A stretch of DNA of 64,000 bases from Arctopsyche grandis (taxonomy: Eukaryota; Arthropoda; Insecta; Trichoptera; Hydropsychidae). The first letter of the stretch is position 1, and every line of letters begins with the position of its first letter. Below, in pieces: positions 33,736-48,534 of this stretch. Location: NCBI RefSeq assembly GCF_051622035.1, contig NC_135361.1, positions 28,141,205 through 28,205,204 of the forward strand, read 5' to 3'. The notes beneath the pieces were generated by a model. It searched no databases. It was not told the DNA's origin and was given only the letters and a program-made list of their open reading frames with translations. The position numbers and the translations under genes were made by a program.

Positions 33736-34775
33736 GACAATGAAATATTTATCTTTATATGTATACATATATGTATGTAGTAGAAGTTTTACATTTCAAC
33801 AAAACAATGCATTGCATAATACTCAGTAATAATGAAATGATAGATTGATCAAACATCAAATTATTATTTTTTGTATAAACCATTTTATCAAAATCTTTGA
33901 AAATGGTATTTATTTCATGCAGTTGATGGATTTTCTTGGTATGCGGAGATTTTTTTCTCATATGAGGTTTCGATACTCTGAAATACACTTGAAGCTAAAA
34001 ACAAAGGTAGAAATGGAGTGAAGTGAAATTGGCAATCCGTTCGAGAGAAAAGAAGTGTCAATTGCAGTCCAAAATTAAAAGGAAAAACGTGGAATGGACA
34101 CTTCAGCTGTCACGTCCTTGTTTTTTCGGCCCGACTGGAATTCCAGTCGTCAATTTAGCTAAAAAGGATAAAAGAAAAACCATTTCTGAAAATCTGTTGT
34201 GTCCGCAATTATGTATATCTACTGTTCATTCGTTGGCCTCTGCACCTGACAGGTACTTATTCCAGTTCGGCAGATGTTGTAATGCTGTAATCAATACTGC
34301 GGGCAGATGTTGTACGTGTATAAAACAAGAAATCTCGAAAGAACGCGATACACACTTAAAATAAAATCAAAAAGAAGTATTTGCATGAAAAAGTTCACCC
34401 TCCACGCTCCGGGCTAATTTGGTGAATTTTAATCGCGAAAAATTCCACAGCATCTGTGAAGATCGAGACGAACCATCCGAAGAACCGACGACATTCCGAA
34501 GAATGCTTTCCGTGGAGTCATTAGCATTTCATCGGTGCTAATAGGACAGAGTCACGAGAAGATTCGTCACACGAAAGAGACGTTACAAAATGGTATCCAC
34601 TTAAGTATCAATTTTTCTATAAATTTCCCCATAAATCGCTGATGGTTGTGTTTTTGCCATTTTTATTTTTAACTATTGAAGAACGCACAATTGTTAACGA
34701 CTTCGATTTCACCAAACATTCAAAATCCACGATTTATAATATATAGCGAGTACAGATAATTTAGCTCGGATGTGA
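33736..34775. other. Unique stretch with an unrecognised 113-codon frame
   Basis: 34023-34364 (plus) is open from ATG to stop and starts KLAIRSREKKCQLQ; it ends with a Cys-rich segment GRCCTCIKQEI. I recognise no domain, and there is no nearby matching exon. Region 34020-34560 is less AT-rich than its neighbours. It could be a chance frame, an unknown exon or regulatory DNA. Confidence 0.25.
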
Positions 34776-35300
34776 TTAAAAGCGCAGGCACACAGAAAGG
34801 TACACGGCACGTTTTTTTTTTTAGATAGTTAACGATAGCATACTTGTGGAACCTGAGTCAAAAATCGCCCCCTGGAGTGCTTTCTGTGATATTTTATCCG
34901 TGTAGTGACATTGATTTGATTGTGATCGATAACGGTGATTCCCATATTTAGAATGTAGAAATGTAGGGGAAACTTATGGAAATATTAAAACCGTACGAAT
35001 TAATGATGACCTGAAGAAACGCCCTTCCCAGCTGGAAACCACGAGCACGTGCACGATTCGGGGTGCAGAAAGACAAAGGCAAAAAACGGTAAAAAAACGC
35101 TAGCACGCATAGTATATGCTATGGCACCCAGGCTTAAATCCTTTTAGGTTTGACTTGACAGTGATTGAAAACGGTTGATTGATTTCCATATTTGAAGAAA
35201 TATAGAAGAAACTTGTCGAAAAAAAAGAAGCCATGCGGATTTTTCACAACGGGAGGTCAAGAATGTACCCGTGCCGTTCGATTCAGTGTGTTTGCGCCTT
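34776..35300 (-). mobile_element. MITE of family M1, long copy
   Basis: GCGCAGGCACACAG at the left and CAGTGTGTTTGCGCC before TTAA at the right are TIR-like. TTTTTAGATAGTTAACGA, CCCCCTGGAGTGCTT and GTGATCGATAACGG match the complement of 57434-57669. A second TTGACAGTGATTGAAAACGG inside suggests an internal duplication. Confidence 0.6.
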
Positions 35301-36361
35301 AAGTGAGGTATTTGCAAATAGTTGGACGATTTATCGCTCGTAGACTCGTAGCGACAATCTTTTGGGTTGTAGATCTTCCAGGGACTCAAAATATTATAAA
35401 ACTATGAACAAAATGTTTCACCTTTGTTGTATTTAAGTCCTTTTTACATTGACTTTTACATGTTGTCGATAATAAATTGGTCAATTATTCGTCTGTGGAC
35501 CGTTTTAAGATCTTGACTGATTTTTGTGAATCCAAGTCGATGGAATGGTTGAAAGTGAAGTTCCTTCTCAGAAGATAATGTTTATTTGATATTGAAATTT
35601 TAACTGTGTTCTTATAAATTGAGGTGTCAACAATTTTTGTTGTTTGTCAATTTGTTAGACTGGCAATTATCTTAATAGTTCCAAATTAATAAAATTCACG
35701 AGGTAAAACGATTATTGTAGTCACTAGTGGACCATCCTATAAATGTACACATGTAATTTAAATATTCTTCAACAAATAATGCATTAGGAAATATTAAGTA
35801 TTGTTATCGTTTATCACTCGTAAACACATTAAAAAAAATCATATGCATATATTATGCCATCTAAAAGTGTTCTCTCTTTATCGAGTTGACATTAGTTTGA
35901 CATATGATGTATTGCATTCACAATTAATAGGCGATAATAAATATTGGTAACGTTGAGGTTAAATGAGATAGTGTGTCGCCAGACGAAAAGGTTACTCAAA
36001 TACGTAAATATTCGAATATTTCATTATCTTTTTCCTATTTATTATAATGATACTACAATTTAAAATTATGAATGATGTGTTCTACTTGTTTATTCGCGTG
36101 TCACGATAGTAAAGGTTGTCACTTAAGCGGTCGCCATCTTGTTTGCCACTATCAATCGGGCATTAATTTGGTTGAATTTTAAGATTCCATACTATTTTTT
36201 CTAAGAACATATCATTTTATATGATTACCGCAAATTATGTGGTTTAAGGATTATGGCAATGGACCCAATTCTTTTATTGACTTAAACTAACTTAACCTGT
36301 ATTGAAAATGTGACAGTTAAAATACCAATTGGTTTTTTCTATTGTATTTAGTATTCCTATA
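35301..36361. other. Non-coding DNA
   Basis: No supported feature in this AT-rich stretch. Confidence 0.4.
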
Positions 36362-36369
36362 CTTAGAAG

Positions 36370-36969
36370 CAGGGCTGGCTCAAAAGTGCAGCAGACTAGG
36401 CATGTGCCTAGGGCGCCATAGACAAGGGGCGCTGCGATGCGTCCCCATTTTTTATTATTAATTTGAAAAAAATAATTTGCTTTCTTTTAACTTAATTTTT
36501 CAACTTGAAGTAACGATATTGATTGCAAAATATATAATTTACGAGGAACGCAGGAAGTTGACTGTCAAATATCAACGACAGCAAACTGTCGTCGGTACAA
36601 ATGGTAATTTGGAATTGTATTTTATATAAAATAAAATACCGCTGAAACCTATGTATGTACATATATATGTATATACACATATCATGGATACATTTCCTTC
36701 ACGAAATTAAACATCTTAAACAATCATATTCGAAAGAAGAAATGTCATTCTGTAAAATTTTTCAATTCTGTTGAATATAAATTAATGTCTTCGTTACCGA
36801 ATTTATACATTTTATACAAAAAACGTGCCTATTTTGAATAAAAAATTTTAATTTAATTTTATGTTTATGTCTTAATATATTTTTCTTCAACATAAAATTT
36901 ATTTTAAAAAATTTAAGGTGGGCGCTGAAACGAATTTGCCTAGGGGCGTCATATTTCGGGCTGGGCCTG
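36370..36969. mobile_element. Non-autonomous hAT element
   Basis: A perfect 8-bp target duplication, CTTAGAAG, lies at 36362-36369 and 36970-36977. The ends are CAGGGCTGGCTCAAAAG and, in reverse, CAGGCCCAGCCCGAAA, imperfect TIRs starting with CAGG. GGGCGCCATAGAC and CTAGGGGCGTCAT lie just inside. The 600-bp interior is AT-rich and lacks a transposase. Confidence 0.88.
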
Positions 36970-36977
36970 CTTAGAAG

Positions 36978-39603
36978 TATAAAACTTTTCTCTAATCCGT
37001 GGTATGTAAAGGTAGTGGCATATCATTTTAGAAACACGCTCTCCAAAAACATGCTGACCAACGAACAATGTATTGATTTTTGATATTGTACGTGGTGGAC
37101 ACAATGAGCTCGCTATTGAAACGAATGCACCAGATTTTACCATGTGAAACAGACCATATTGACGAGGTGTTTGTTACAGTCCAAGTGTTTTCACATAATA
37201 AACCGGACAGCTACTGCCAGGTCTTCAAAAAACCATCTTCGATAAAAAAGTGGAAGAGTCGCTTCTTGGAAAGCTGGGATTTGAACCGTGACACTGCGAC
37301 TACGTGTTTGGTAACCTACGTCAATTTTGGACTGTGGATTCTATTATAAGTCGTGCGTGCATCACACGAGAGCTGATGATAAATAGATACTAGATACCGA
37401 AAAGAAAAGAAGAAATAAAAAATAGAAAAAGAGAATCAGATAATAGTGGAGCGTTATCTTGGTCGTTAGTGAGTACCCTTTGAAAGTTTATCTGTTATTG
37501 TCGTGTGAAAATGATTATAAAATTGAATGTCTGTCTGTTTGCCCGAGTGTGCATATTCCCACATAGTTTGACTGATCTTTACAAACTTGCTACGTGAAAT
37601 TGAGTGGCTTTGGGCAACCATCTTGCGAATTGATTGGGAAAGTTTGTTCTCAGAGAATTTTAGGTCCTAAAAGCTCATTTTAATGAGCGCAATCTCCGTA
37701 GACCATTGTTCTGTTTATGACTGTAATAAATAACAAATAGTTTATAGTATAAAATCTTACAAAAGTACAGTATCAGGTTTCGACAAGTCAGAACTACCTT
37801 CACTTGAATTTGAAACTTGCAGTAACTTGCTTTTGTGTTTTTACCTACTATTGCATGTTTCACTCCAAAATTCCATTGTTACATACATACATATTCTTCT
37901 GTATGCTTAACTTCTTCCGACTGATTTTTTATCTTTGGTTTTCGGTGGAGTTCCTTTATATTATATTGCACATTTCGATTCATAGAAAGGCTCACTATTC
38001 AAATATAAAGTACTTTTTGGGTAATTAATATCAGTTTGATTAAAAAAATCCCGTCTAGAAGTCTTTTGAATTTGCATTTAAAATGTTTTTGGCTTCAAAG
38101 CAGCTCTCGGTAAGGTCTGTCTGTAAATGAGTCACTAATTATGGAGTGCGTATCAAAGTTTGTACATAATATCAATATTTCAAATTGTACAAATGTTGAA
38201 TATTTGAATATAGAATAAGAAGGGGGGATCAAAATCACACTTTTTATCCACTGTTGATTTATGTACCTCTTACTATATTCTTGATCTCTTATACACGTGA
38301 GGGTCAAATTTTCTACATTTTGATACTCTAAATTCGAATATTCTGTATTTGTACATTTCGAAATATTGATATTTTAAATTATATTTCGATTGACTACCTT
38401 ATCTTGATCATTTTTCACAATGTTACTATGCAACATTAGCTAGTATATGGAAAAACGCTTTGGTAGACAAATTTATGGCGACAAGTCTGCCGAAAGGTCT
38501 ACAAAATGAACTTCAGTCAAACGATTTATGATTTGTTTCATAATAAAGAAGTTGAAAATATGTCTGTAACGAAGTTGTTGTATAAATGCCATCTGATATG
38601 TTGGGCATTCATTTTAAAATAATTTGTTTAAATTTTATATAATATCAGATATTTTTTTCGTCATTTATTTTTTACATACAGTTTAAAATTCTGTCTCAAA
38701 TTTTAACAAACATCTTGGGCGAAGCCGAGTTTTTAAACCTAATTGGTTACATCAGAGATCCACTCTCATTATATCTCGTCTTCCCGTTCTTTGTAAATAT
38801 TTTATTCATCATTATTTCGGCGTCTTTGACATGCAAATTGCAAGTGCTATTTCTTATTCGATGCAATTATAAACGTTGCAATACGAGTGAGTGCTTTTGC
38901 TCTTCCTCAATTCTAAAGCAGAAATATATCATTTAAAAAAAGTGTTGTCTGTCATTGTACCACTTTCGCGAGCAATTCACGCGAATTCGTGTTGCAAAAC
39001 AATGGGAATTGGTTCGTTTTGAAATGGCAACACGAAATTATGATTATATTGTGTGCGTACGGCAGATATGTACATTTCCCAATGCGAATTATTCAGGTAT
39101 TAAAAATCAAATGGAATGGATTGTTTCCGGGATTGTCGATTTTATCACACCCATTTTGTGCTTTCCCGCACAGTGCAAATATAAATTAACATGTCATTAA
39201 AGCCGGAAATCGAGACGTAACTTTGTCGGCCATTTATTTTATATTTTTTTGTGAGGAATTCGTATTTATTCAGTTCATTAATGTAAGACGACATAAATTA
39301 AATTTCGCCCGGCAGAATGAATAATTTGATCCATTTTCAAATTGAAATTGTACAGTACATATTGATTCTGTATGATAAAAATAAAATTTTGTACTCGAAT
39401 CTAGGGAAACGGTCAGACAAATAACTGAGGTTTTAAATTACGGTTGTTGATTAACCGATAAAGGTTCATTTACGATGTCTGCGACCGCGACATAAAATGT
39501 ATAATATTTAATTAGTGCTCTAAATGGGTACTAAAATCAATTAAAACCTGCTGCATTGTGGTCGTTTATTCTTTAGAGTAATCTTTACTAAGTTAAATTA
39601 ACC
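36978..39603. other. Non-coding DNA, 2.6 kb
   Basis: No gene recognised. ATAAAATTGAATGTCTGTCTG at 37500 looks like a Helitron 5' end of the 23123 type, but no 3' end was found. 37080-37350 and 38960-39200 are less AT-rich, with no domain signature. Confidence 0.35.
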
Positions 39604-40350
39604 CACTAAATTCAAATACATATGAGAATGTATACATTGGTTTGTTCTCGTTTATGAGATATGAGCGTTTAGAGAAAATGCGCAATTTTTACAGATTTTT
39701 GGCTTTTGCAGTCTTTAGCTCAAAATCTAGCATTGATGTGTTAAAAGTGGGTATCGGAATCAATAGTCAAATGTTTTTTCTACTGATTGTATCTTTTGGT
39801 TTATTGAACCGAAATTTCTTATATATAAGCTTAAGCTTAAGTTATATATAAAAAACCAATTAAGTTATATATAAAAACCAAGTTATATATAAAATTTGGT
39901 GAACACTCGTCAACCGGAAGTGGCAGTTAACTCTTTTTCGATTTTTCTTCCACTATTTTTGACTTAAAAAACATGTGTGCTCTTTACGAAAAAAATCAAG
40001 TATTCTTGTATCAATGTGATTAAAAATAAAAATTAATTTAATAAACCGGAAGTGTGATTTCAGTCAAAAATGTTGTGACCACACGTTTTTTTCCACATCC
40101 CTGAACGTATCAAGCAAGGAAAATTTATATTTGTTTTCTTTATGCACTAACTTAGAGTTGATAAGGTTTTAGTCAGAATTCGTAAACCGGAAGTAGTATT
40201 TTTTTTAAAACAATATTTTATTATTTTATTTTGACATTTTAAATTATTTTTATTTCCTTGATATTTAATGTGTATATTATTATAGTGTTTTTAAGTAATA
40301 AAAAAAAATTGAACAAAATCCGACAACCGGAAGTAGAACTTTTGTCTTGT
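39604..40350 (+). repeat. Dispersed repeat with four CCGGAAGT motifs
   Basis: ACCGGAAGT occurs near 39913, 40045, 40184 and 40327, all in one orientation and about 132-143 bp apart. The stretch from ACTCGTCAACCGGAAGTGGC through TTGTATCAATGTGATTAAAA to GTTGATAAGGTTTT is shared in order with 62280-62920. The left part (39640-39800) is shared with 29738-29940. Confidence 0.75.
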
Positions 40351-42102
<1,752 letters not shown>

Positions 42103-42116
42103 TATATTAAATATGT

Positions 42117-42323
42117 TTTTGATTTTGATTTTTAAATGCTTTTTATTATTACGAAATTATGTTCACAATACATCTTATATCTATTTTAATAGAGCTACTG
42201 ATCTACTGATCATTTTCTATTTTATAATTTAATTTAATTTGGTTAGTAATCATAGTATTATATTATTCTAATGTTAATCTACAGCATAATAGGAAAAAGA
42301 GCTCAAAAACCTATTTACAATCC
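42117..42323 (-). mobile_element. Short retroposon with 14-bp target duplication
   Basis: TATATTAAATATGT at 42103-42116 is repeated at 42324-42337. The 207-bp insert is nearly identical to 13253-13448 and begins with the complement of a (CAAAAT)-type tail. Duplication length and tail fit target-primed reverse transcription. Confidence 0.85.
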
Positions 42324-42337
42324 TATATTAAATATGT

Positions 42338-43627
42338 ACATATGTACATTTGTATGAGTATTGCTCCAAATTAACTGTTTGAATGTCACATTGTTCGTAA
42401 TACGAATACCTCAAATGTCAATTGCTCGAAATGCGAATCCATCAAATTTCAATTATTTTAAATATAATTTTCTCGATAAAAATGAATTAATATTACTATT
42501 TTTGTTTTATGGATTTTTTATTGATTTACGCTAAATATGACATTCCAACAATAGATTTTGAGCAATATATGTACATATGTAATAACATTTTCGTGTTAAA
42601 TTGTGCATACGTTCACCAAAACTTTTTGATCACACCTCGTATGTATGCAATTTATTTTTATTCGATATTTCTTTTTCACGCTAATAAATTGATGAGAATT
42701 TTGAACGTTCGTTTAATTAACATATTGTTCGATTGTATCGCTCCGATTTCTATCATTGTCTTCAGTTTGAAATACAACAGTTTTAAAAGTCAAATTTTCA
42801 TACGGTTTTTTAGTCGATCTTGTACGACGTTTTGCCGTGGTTTTTATTTATTTTTTGGTTTCAACGATTCGTGTGAATCGCTTTTTGGTGTTTGTTGGTG
42901 ATGTCGATAACGGTAACGCATTTTGCCTAGATTGTCGGATGTGAGTCGTCAACCTCTCGTTGACCATTTAATTGATTCACACAATTCAGCTTCCCACCAA
43001 TTTCTAATCGATTGTCGTCCGTTCGATGATGATTTTTTAATACGAGCAGGAAATTGTGATAGGTGAGATATCCCAAACCAAAAAAATAACACTTTTTTTA
43101 GACTATCAAATTTGTTGTACGTGGAGTCGAATTGTTGTTACAGTAACATTAAACTGACCCGTAATAATGCCATGATAAATAAATATGATTTTTGTCAGAC
43201 ATCAACTGGTATTCTTAGATACACGAGTTGCTACTTGTATCGATACATGTATCGTTACAGTGAGTGAGGCCTTTAGTTTGGGTAAATTTTGGACTAATCG
43301 AGTTTTAATCATGACTTGTATATTGAGCTGTCATTTGAATGTGTGCAATGTAATGCTAAATTTGAATAATTATTTATATACGTACTTTATCATACTTGAT
43401 TGATTTAAAATGTTTAAATTTGGCATGAATCTGATTTCGAATGGTGTTTTTATGATGAGGTGTCCTTCGGATGCTTGAATTTTCACTATATGCTGAATTT
43501 AATTCAATTTTGTGCGATAAAATTAAGTGTTTTAGTGGTTTTTTTTTTTACCTAACCTATCTATGTATATAAAACGAAAAATCTAACTTAAATAAGTAGG
43601 AGAAGTGATACACTTGTTGTCCAGTGT
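42338..43627. other. Non-coding DNA
   Basis: No recognisable gene. A 130-codon open frame at 42509-42901 (plus), hydrophobic and Phe/Ile-rich, reflects AT composition and matches no family I know. Confidence 0.35.
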
Positions 43628-43635
43628 ATAGTAGG

Positions 43636-44221
43636 TATGGATTGATTGCAATTTATCGTTAAATTTCATAAATCGGTAAACGGTAAATGATTTTCCCTAC
43701 TATCAGTACACCGGTATTTACCGGTAAATGAAAAAAATCGTAATTATGTACATAACTGTATTTGGTAACTTTTCCTAAAAACGTTAACCTAGATTGAATC
43801 GTAAATACAGACGAATAGTGTCATATAAATACATTTAAGTGAATCTGTAATAATAAAAAAGTTTATTTTTGTCTATTTTTAACCAATTTTATTTATTTAT
43901 TTAAAAATTGAACCATTTGAAAGTTTGGATCATAATTAAAACAACCGTCTGATCTCATTTATTTTGATTTGGTTGGTCTGTGTTGCCAGTGAATTTATCA
44001 ATTTGAAAGTGCCACTTTTATTACTGAATATAAACAAATTACAGACAACTTAATTCACAATAAGACATTTGCATCGATTGTAAATGTAATATTATGCAAT
44101 TATATGACTGTATATGTACTTACATAGTTCACGATAAAATAGTTTCCGGTTATTACCGACATTTTTTAATTTACCGGAAATATTACGGTGATTTACCGGT
44201 AAACCGGTATTGCAATCCCTA
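43636..44221. mobile_element. Non-autonomous hAT element
   Basis: The flanks ATAGTAGG (43628-43635) and ATAGTAAG (44222-44229) agree at 7 of 8 positions. The ends carry ATTGATTGCAATTTATCG and, in reverse, TAGGGATTGCAATACCGG, with repeated TTTACCGGTAAA near both. It is the fuller copy of the relic at 22195-22815. Confidence 0.82.
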
Positions 44222-46194
44222 ATAGTAAGCAAAATTACTTGAACTAAAATAATACACTAATGTCAATTGATAGCAGAATACTATAATGCTATTAGTTAGT
44301 AGTTGATAGGAGCACCATCGAGGATATTAAATATTTGCATTAATGTTACAGGAATCTTTTTTTTATCTTTCAAATTCAAGCTGCTAATAGCTGTAGTGTT
44401 GATTTGTTGTTTTTTTGTTCTAAAATTTGGTTTTATAATTTAGCCGACATCTCAGCGGTAAAATTTAAAAGTGATTTTAATTACACATAACTGAACCAAT
44501 TAAGCGGAAAGTTGCATATTTGCATATCGGGAAATATTTATGCATAGAATATAAAAAGTAGCCATTTTGCACCACTGTCAAGGTCATTCGAATCAAACTA
44601 GCGTCTAATTTGTACATTTCTTACGAGACTGCGTACTTTTTCTTTGTTGGCTCGTTAATTTTGTGTCTAAAAAAGCTCAAAAAACGACCTTCGACGCTTA
44701 GATAATGACTGTAGCGAGTTTTGTTCGGAAATTATACCTTTTTTTTATACTATCAAACAACAGTTCCTTTCGCTACATATATCATCATATTATTTTGAAG
44801 ATATCGCCATAACGAGTCATGCGCCGTGTATTAAGTCATATTATTCATTCTGAAAATTGTTTTGAACGGATAATTTTTAATCTTTGTTAACTACTGACGT
44901 ATCAACGACGTCATGTTTGATAAGATTCGTTCGATTGCTAATTGAACTATGTAATGGTGAAAAAAAAAAAGATTTTTGTGTCCGTATTTGGGCTTCGTCT
45001 ATTTTTGTTTCGATCGGCTTTTGTAGTTCGAAATTGAATGTGCGATTTTTAGTGCAATTATTATATTCGGTCTGTTAATGCGGCAATCGTGACTGGACCA
45101 TTTGTTTTCAATTTTTTTGCACTCAGCTGAGGTATCGCTTAGATGTGGCCAAATCGCAGTTTTGCGAAACTTTTTGTGTTGTATCTTTTGTATGAAAAAG
45201 TACGATCATTATGATGTCACTTTTGTTTGACGATAGCTGCTTGTCGGCCTTAATTGATGAATAAAGGTTTTAATCTTTGCCTTTTTATTTATTTATTATA
45301 AGTCAATTCCGTCAAATTGCTTGAAAATATTTTCCCGCAGAACGATTGTAGTCAAATCAACATTTTCCGGATTTTTCTATTCCTCATGTTCCTTCAACGC
45401 CACCAACATCAAACGAATCATTTCAGGCTGGTTTTTGTACTCAATAAAAGACAATTCATACATTCATTAAACGGACTGTTCATCAAATGGAAGTTTGATG
45501 AATATTCTGTGTATGAATCGTCCTTTAACGAACAGTCCAAATTCCTTTTACCTTTACGCCGCATACGAATCAGAAGATTTGAAAATTCGCCATATTGCAG
45601 ATTCAATTTTCTATATATATATGTATATATAGATATAATTTTACCTACATGTGTACATATAGACTCATGTAAAATGTACATGCTATCGCATTCACCCCCC
45701 GCTCGACCCGCAATGTACAATTACATTTCGTTTCAGTTTAGCATTGCATTTTGGTCAAGAAATACAACATTGGTCGGTAGAATTCCAATTTTTTTTTGTT
45801 AGTTTTGAGTTGGTGTTTCGTCTTTTGAAATATTTAAATAAATATTTTCTTAATATAAAATACGTAAGTTGTTGATAATATTAATTTATTTATGGAATAC
45901 TTATATATTTTATATTAATGGAAATTAATATTTTTTAGACGATGAAAGTAATTGTCAACATCATGTTATGGACAGCAAAACTTACAGTAATTTTATTAAA
46001 GACCTTGTATTAAATTATATTGAAATAATATTATATATTTAAATAAGAAATAATTTAATAAATTATCTTACGTTCTTACAATATTTAAACACATTGTACG
46101 AATGCGACAGCATGCTCGGTTCTCATAAGTCTCACTCTACATAGAATCAAATATAATGGAATCGACCCACATGGGTTAATTTTTATCATATATG
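44222..46194. other. Non-coding DNA with one hairpin
   Basis: 45437-45527 folds back: GACAATTCATACA pairs with TGTATGAATCGTC and TTCATCAAA with TTTGATGAA around a TGGAAG loop, with an asymmetric internal loop. A 161-codon open frame across it (45317-45802) has no recognisable domain. Confidence 0.35.
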
Positions 46195-46601
46195 TATGTA
46201 TATATAATATCGCTATTCTGTGTGTCTGTCTGTGTATCTGAGATAACTATAATAGTCGTTTCGATTCGACATACGTCACAGTTAAAATAATATATGTAAT
46301 ACTAATATAATAATAAAATCAAAAATTCTATATATACTGTTTGCTACAAATGTTTCTGAGCATTTACCGTCATCTATTGAAAATTTATTTAATTACTTTA
46401 TTAATTTTTCTATGGGTGTTTTATATTCTTTATTTATTATGTAGGTAGGTATTGAATAAAATATATTTTAAAGGTATTTGAAAAAAATTCGACCGCATGC
46501 GGATCGAACACAGGACCGGCACATTTCTTTTAATTTTTATTTATCTAATAACTTAATATGCCAACACCCATGCGATTATATTTCATCGGGTACAACACTA
46601 G
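46195..46601 (+). mobile_element. Helitron-B, uninterrupted copy
   Basis: From CTGTGTGTCTGTCTG to CATCGGGTACAACACTAG before T. It includes GGTATTTGAAAAAAATTCGA and GCGGATCGAACACAGGACCG. This copy lacks the inner Helitrons seen at 12969 and 23123. The 5' border is approximate. Confidence 0.65.
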
Positions 46602-46740
46602 TTTATTATATTTTTGCATAAGCAGACTTTCTCGCCAGGTTTATTTCTACTATAAGAATCCCTCGCGAAAAAGTCAATATTTAATGTCTTGATTTTATAT
46701 ATTATTTTAATTAATCATATAATTTTTTCGCTTGTTTCAG

Positions 46741-46792
46741 GTATGTACTCGCTCATTGATCCTAATCTGCAAAATTTCAACATGGAAATAAT
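46741..46792 (+). other. Candidate small exon
   Basis: A 52-bp segment lies between a pyrimidine-rich acceptor (TTTTTTCGCTTGTTTCAG) and a strong donor (GTAAGT). Only phase 1 is open, reading (G)MYSLIDPNLQNFNMEI. Exon 2 of the PH-domain gene also ends in phase 1, so the two could join, but the peptide does not look like the expected next PH strand. It may be an alternative exon, an exon of another gene, or chance. Confidence 0.3.
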
Positions 46793-47714
46793 GTAAGTTT
46801 ATATATTAAACGGAGTTAATATGAAACGTCTATCAAAATGAGTTGCTGTAAATTTCACGCTCGTATATTTTATGATATAATAATAATTTTAAAAATTCTC
46901 TACATGTATGTGTGTATGTATAAGCCTTTTTTAATATTCTTCGGCGTAAAAATGATGTATTAGTATGAGCTTATCCGTTTTAATTATTTTTAATTAAAAA
47001 TTGACGGTTAATCACGAGGCATCGAACGCGTTAACGAAAGAAATGTATATTATGTTTTGAATTCGGGTTTTGTTTGGACAAATTAATGGTACATTTCGCA
47101 CGATCATACATATTTATATATGCGAGTTTTCTCGACACAATCGACATCTGGCCGGTTTAGTTTTCCCAGGGAAAACATGTGAAAAGCGGCTTTTCACCAC
47201 AATGGTTTTCGTATTTTCGCCAAAAATTTCGCCAAACACACATATGTGTGTATGTTTTGTTATTCACAAAGCAAACGCGATTAAAATGCGCCGTACAAAT
47301 TAGAGCCGGTTCTGACACGACAAGAAAGGGGTCGAATTTATTAATTAGCGGCAGGTGTTTTCGAACTGGGGCCCGCGTGCCGTTTCAGGAACGGGTTTTT
47401 TTATTCGTTTGTATTTTTAATGTAATATTTTAACGACGTTCGTTTTGCATTCGATTATTCATTATTCATCATAGAAAAAATCAATATGTATTTTTTACGT
47501 ACAATATGCATATACAGGCTGGGGTGTAAATAGAGAATTATCTTTAAGATATGACCTTTTATTGAAACGTAAATATACATATGGTAATTATAACCAGACT
47601 TAATAATTACCATTTTCATTTTCAAGCAAGCCGTCGTGATTTGACATGAATAAAGGAAAGAGACGTGGGTGTTATTATGCAGTTTTGGTTGACATTTTAT
47701 TTCATAGAACATTC
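46793..47714. other. Non-coding DNA
   Basis: No supported feature. Several short frames, none with a domain signature. Confidence 0.35.
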
Positions 47715-48115
47715 ACACCCGCCTTTACAGATCGCTCCAAAGCGACGCGTGCACTTATAATTTATAAAGATACAAATAATCAAATATAAAGACACAATAC
47801 AATCAATATACATTTTATACAATGCGAATTCATACAAACATCCACGGTGACATCTATGGAGAGTATATTGCAGCATTTGATAATCAAATTGGCGAACCTC
47901 AAGACGCTGAATAACTTGAGATTAGCGAGACAGATAGGAAAGGAGATGCCAATTTTTACAGGAACCGTTTCAATGAAAATCAGAAAAATTGGCAAACTCT
48001 GTTGTGACCTGGAGTCACAAACCAAGGTCTGGCCAGCAGCGGGACTCTAGTGGGAGTCGAACCCGTGACCACTCTGCTTGAAAGTATAAAATGCTAACCA
48101 CTAGTTCACGCCGCT
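47715..48115 (-). mobile_element. tRNA-derived SINE, type B
   Basis: On the minus strand the head is AGCGGCGTGAACTAGTGGTT with GGTCACGGGTTCGACTCCC (B box), then GGCCAGACCTTGGTTTGTG, the core CAGAGTTTGCCAATTTTTC, and the tail hairpin GTCGCTTTGGAGCGAT. The most complete type B copy. Confidence 0.85.
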
Positions 48116-48534
48116 TGTCAATGGTTCGGGTGGGTGGGGGGAGAGGCAAAGGATGTTAGTCTTTTTTAGATCATTTAAAACGTGTAAAGAGTGCATTCTA
48201 GTACACGCACTAGAATGATCATAATTATGTTATTAATTAACATAATTTTTTTTTTTTTTAACTTTATTTTCATTGTTATAAAATCTGCTTATGACCGACG
48301 GGTCGATTGCAAATATCTTAAAAAAAAAAACAACTTTATTTTCTATTATAATTCTTACTATATATTTTTTTATATGCGCTTTTTTATTTATGTATTTATA
48401 ATTTGAGAAAAGCGGCATACCTGATGGACCCAATTATATGTTTTCCCATAATGCCGTTATCGGATTTCCTCTATACGACATCTATGTATGGTATTAAACT
48501 GTATTTTTTTTTTTTTAATTTTGTAGATTATAAA
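48116..48534. other. Non-coding DNA
   Basis: AT-rich, with poly(T) and poly(A) runs. No gene. Confidence 0.4.

Noticed and set aside
42509..42901. 130-codon hydrophobic frame
   Set aside because: Phe/Ile-rich composition follows from AT-rich DNA; no domain, no splice context, no repeat-family match.
45437..45527. Possible microRNA precursor
   Set aside because: The arms are separated by a strongly asymmetric internal loop and the terminal loop is small; no support without small RNA data.
45317..45802. 161-codon frame
   Set aside because: Overlaps an imperfect hairpin and a TA-rich stretch; an opposite-strand frame also exists; no recognisable motif.
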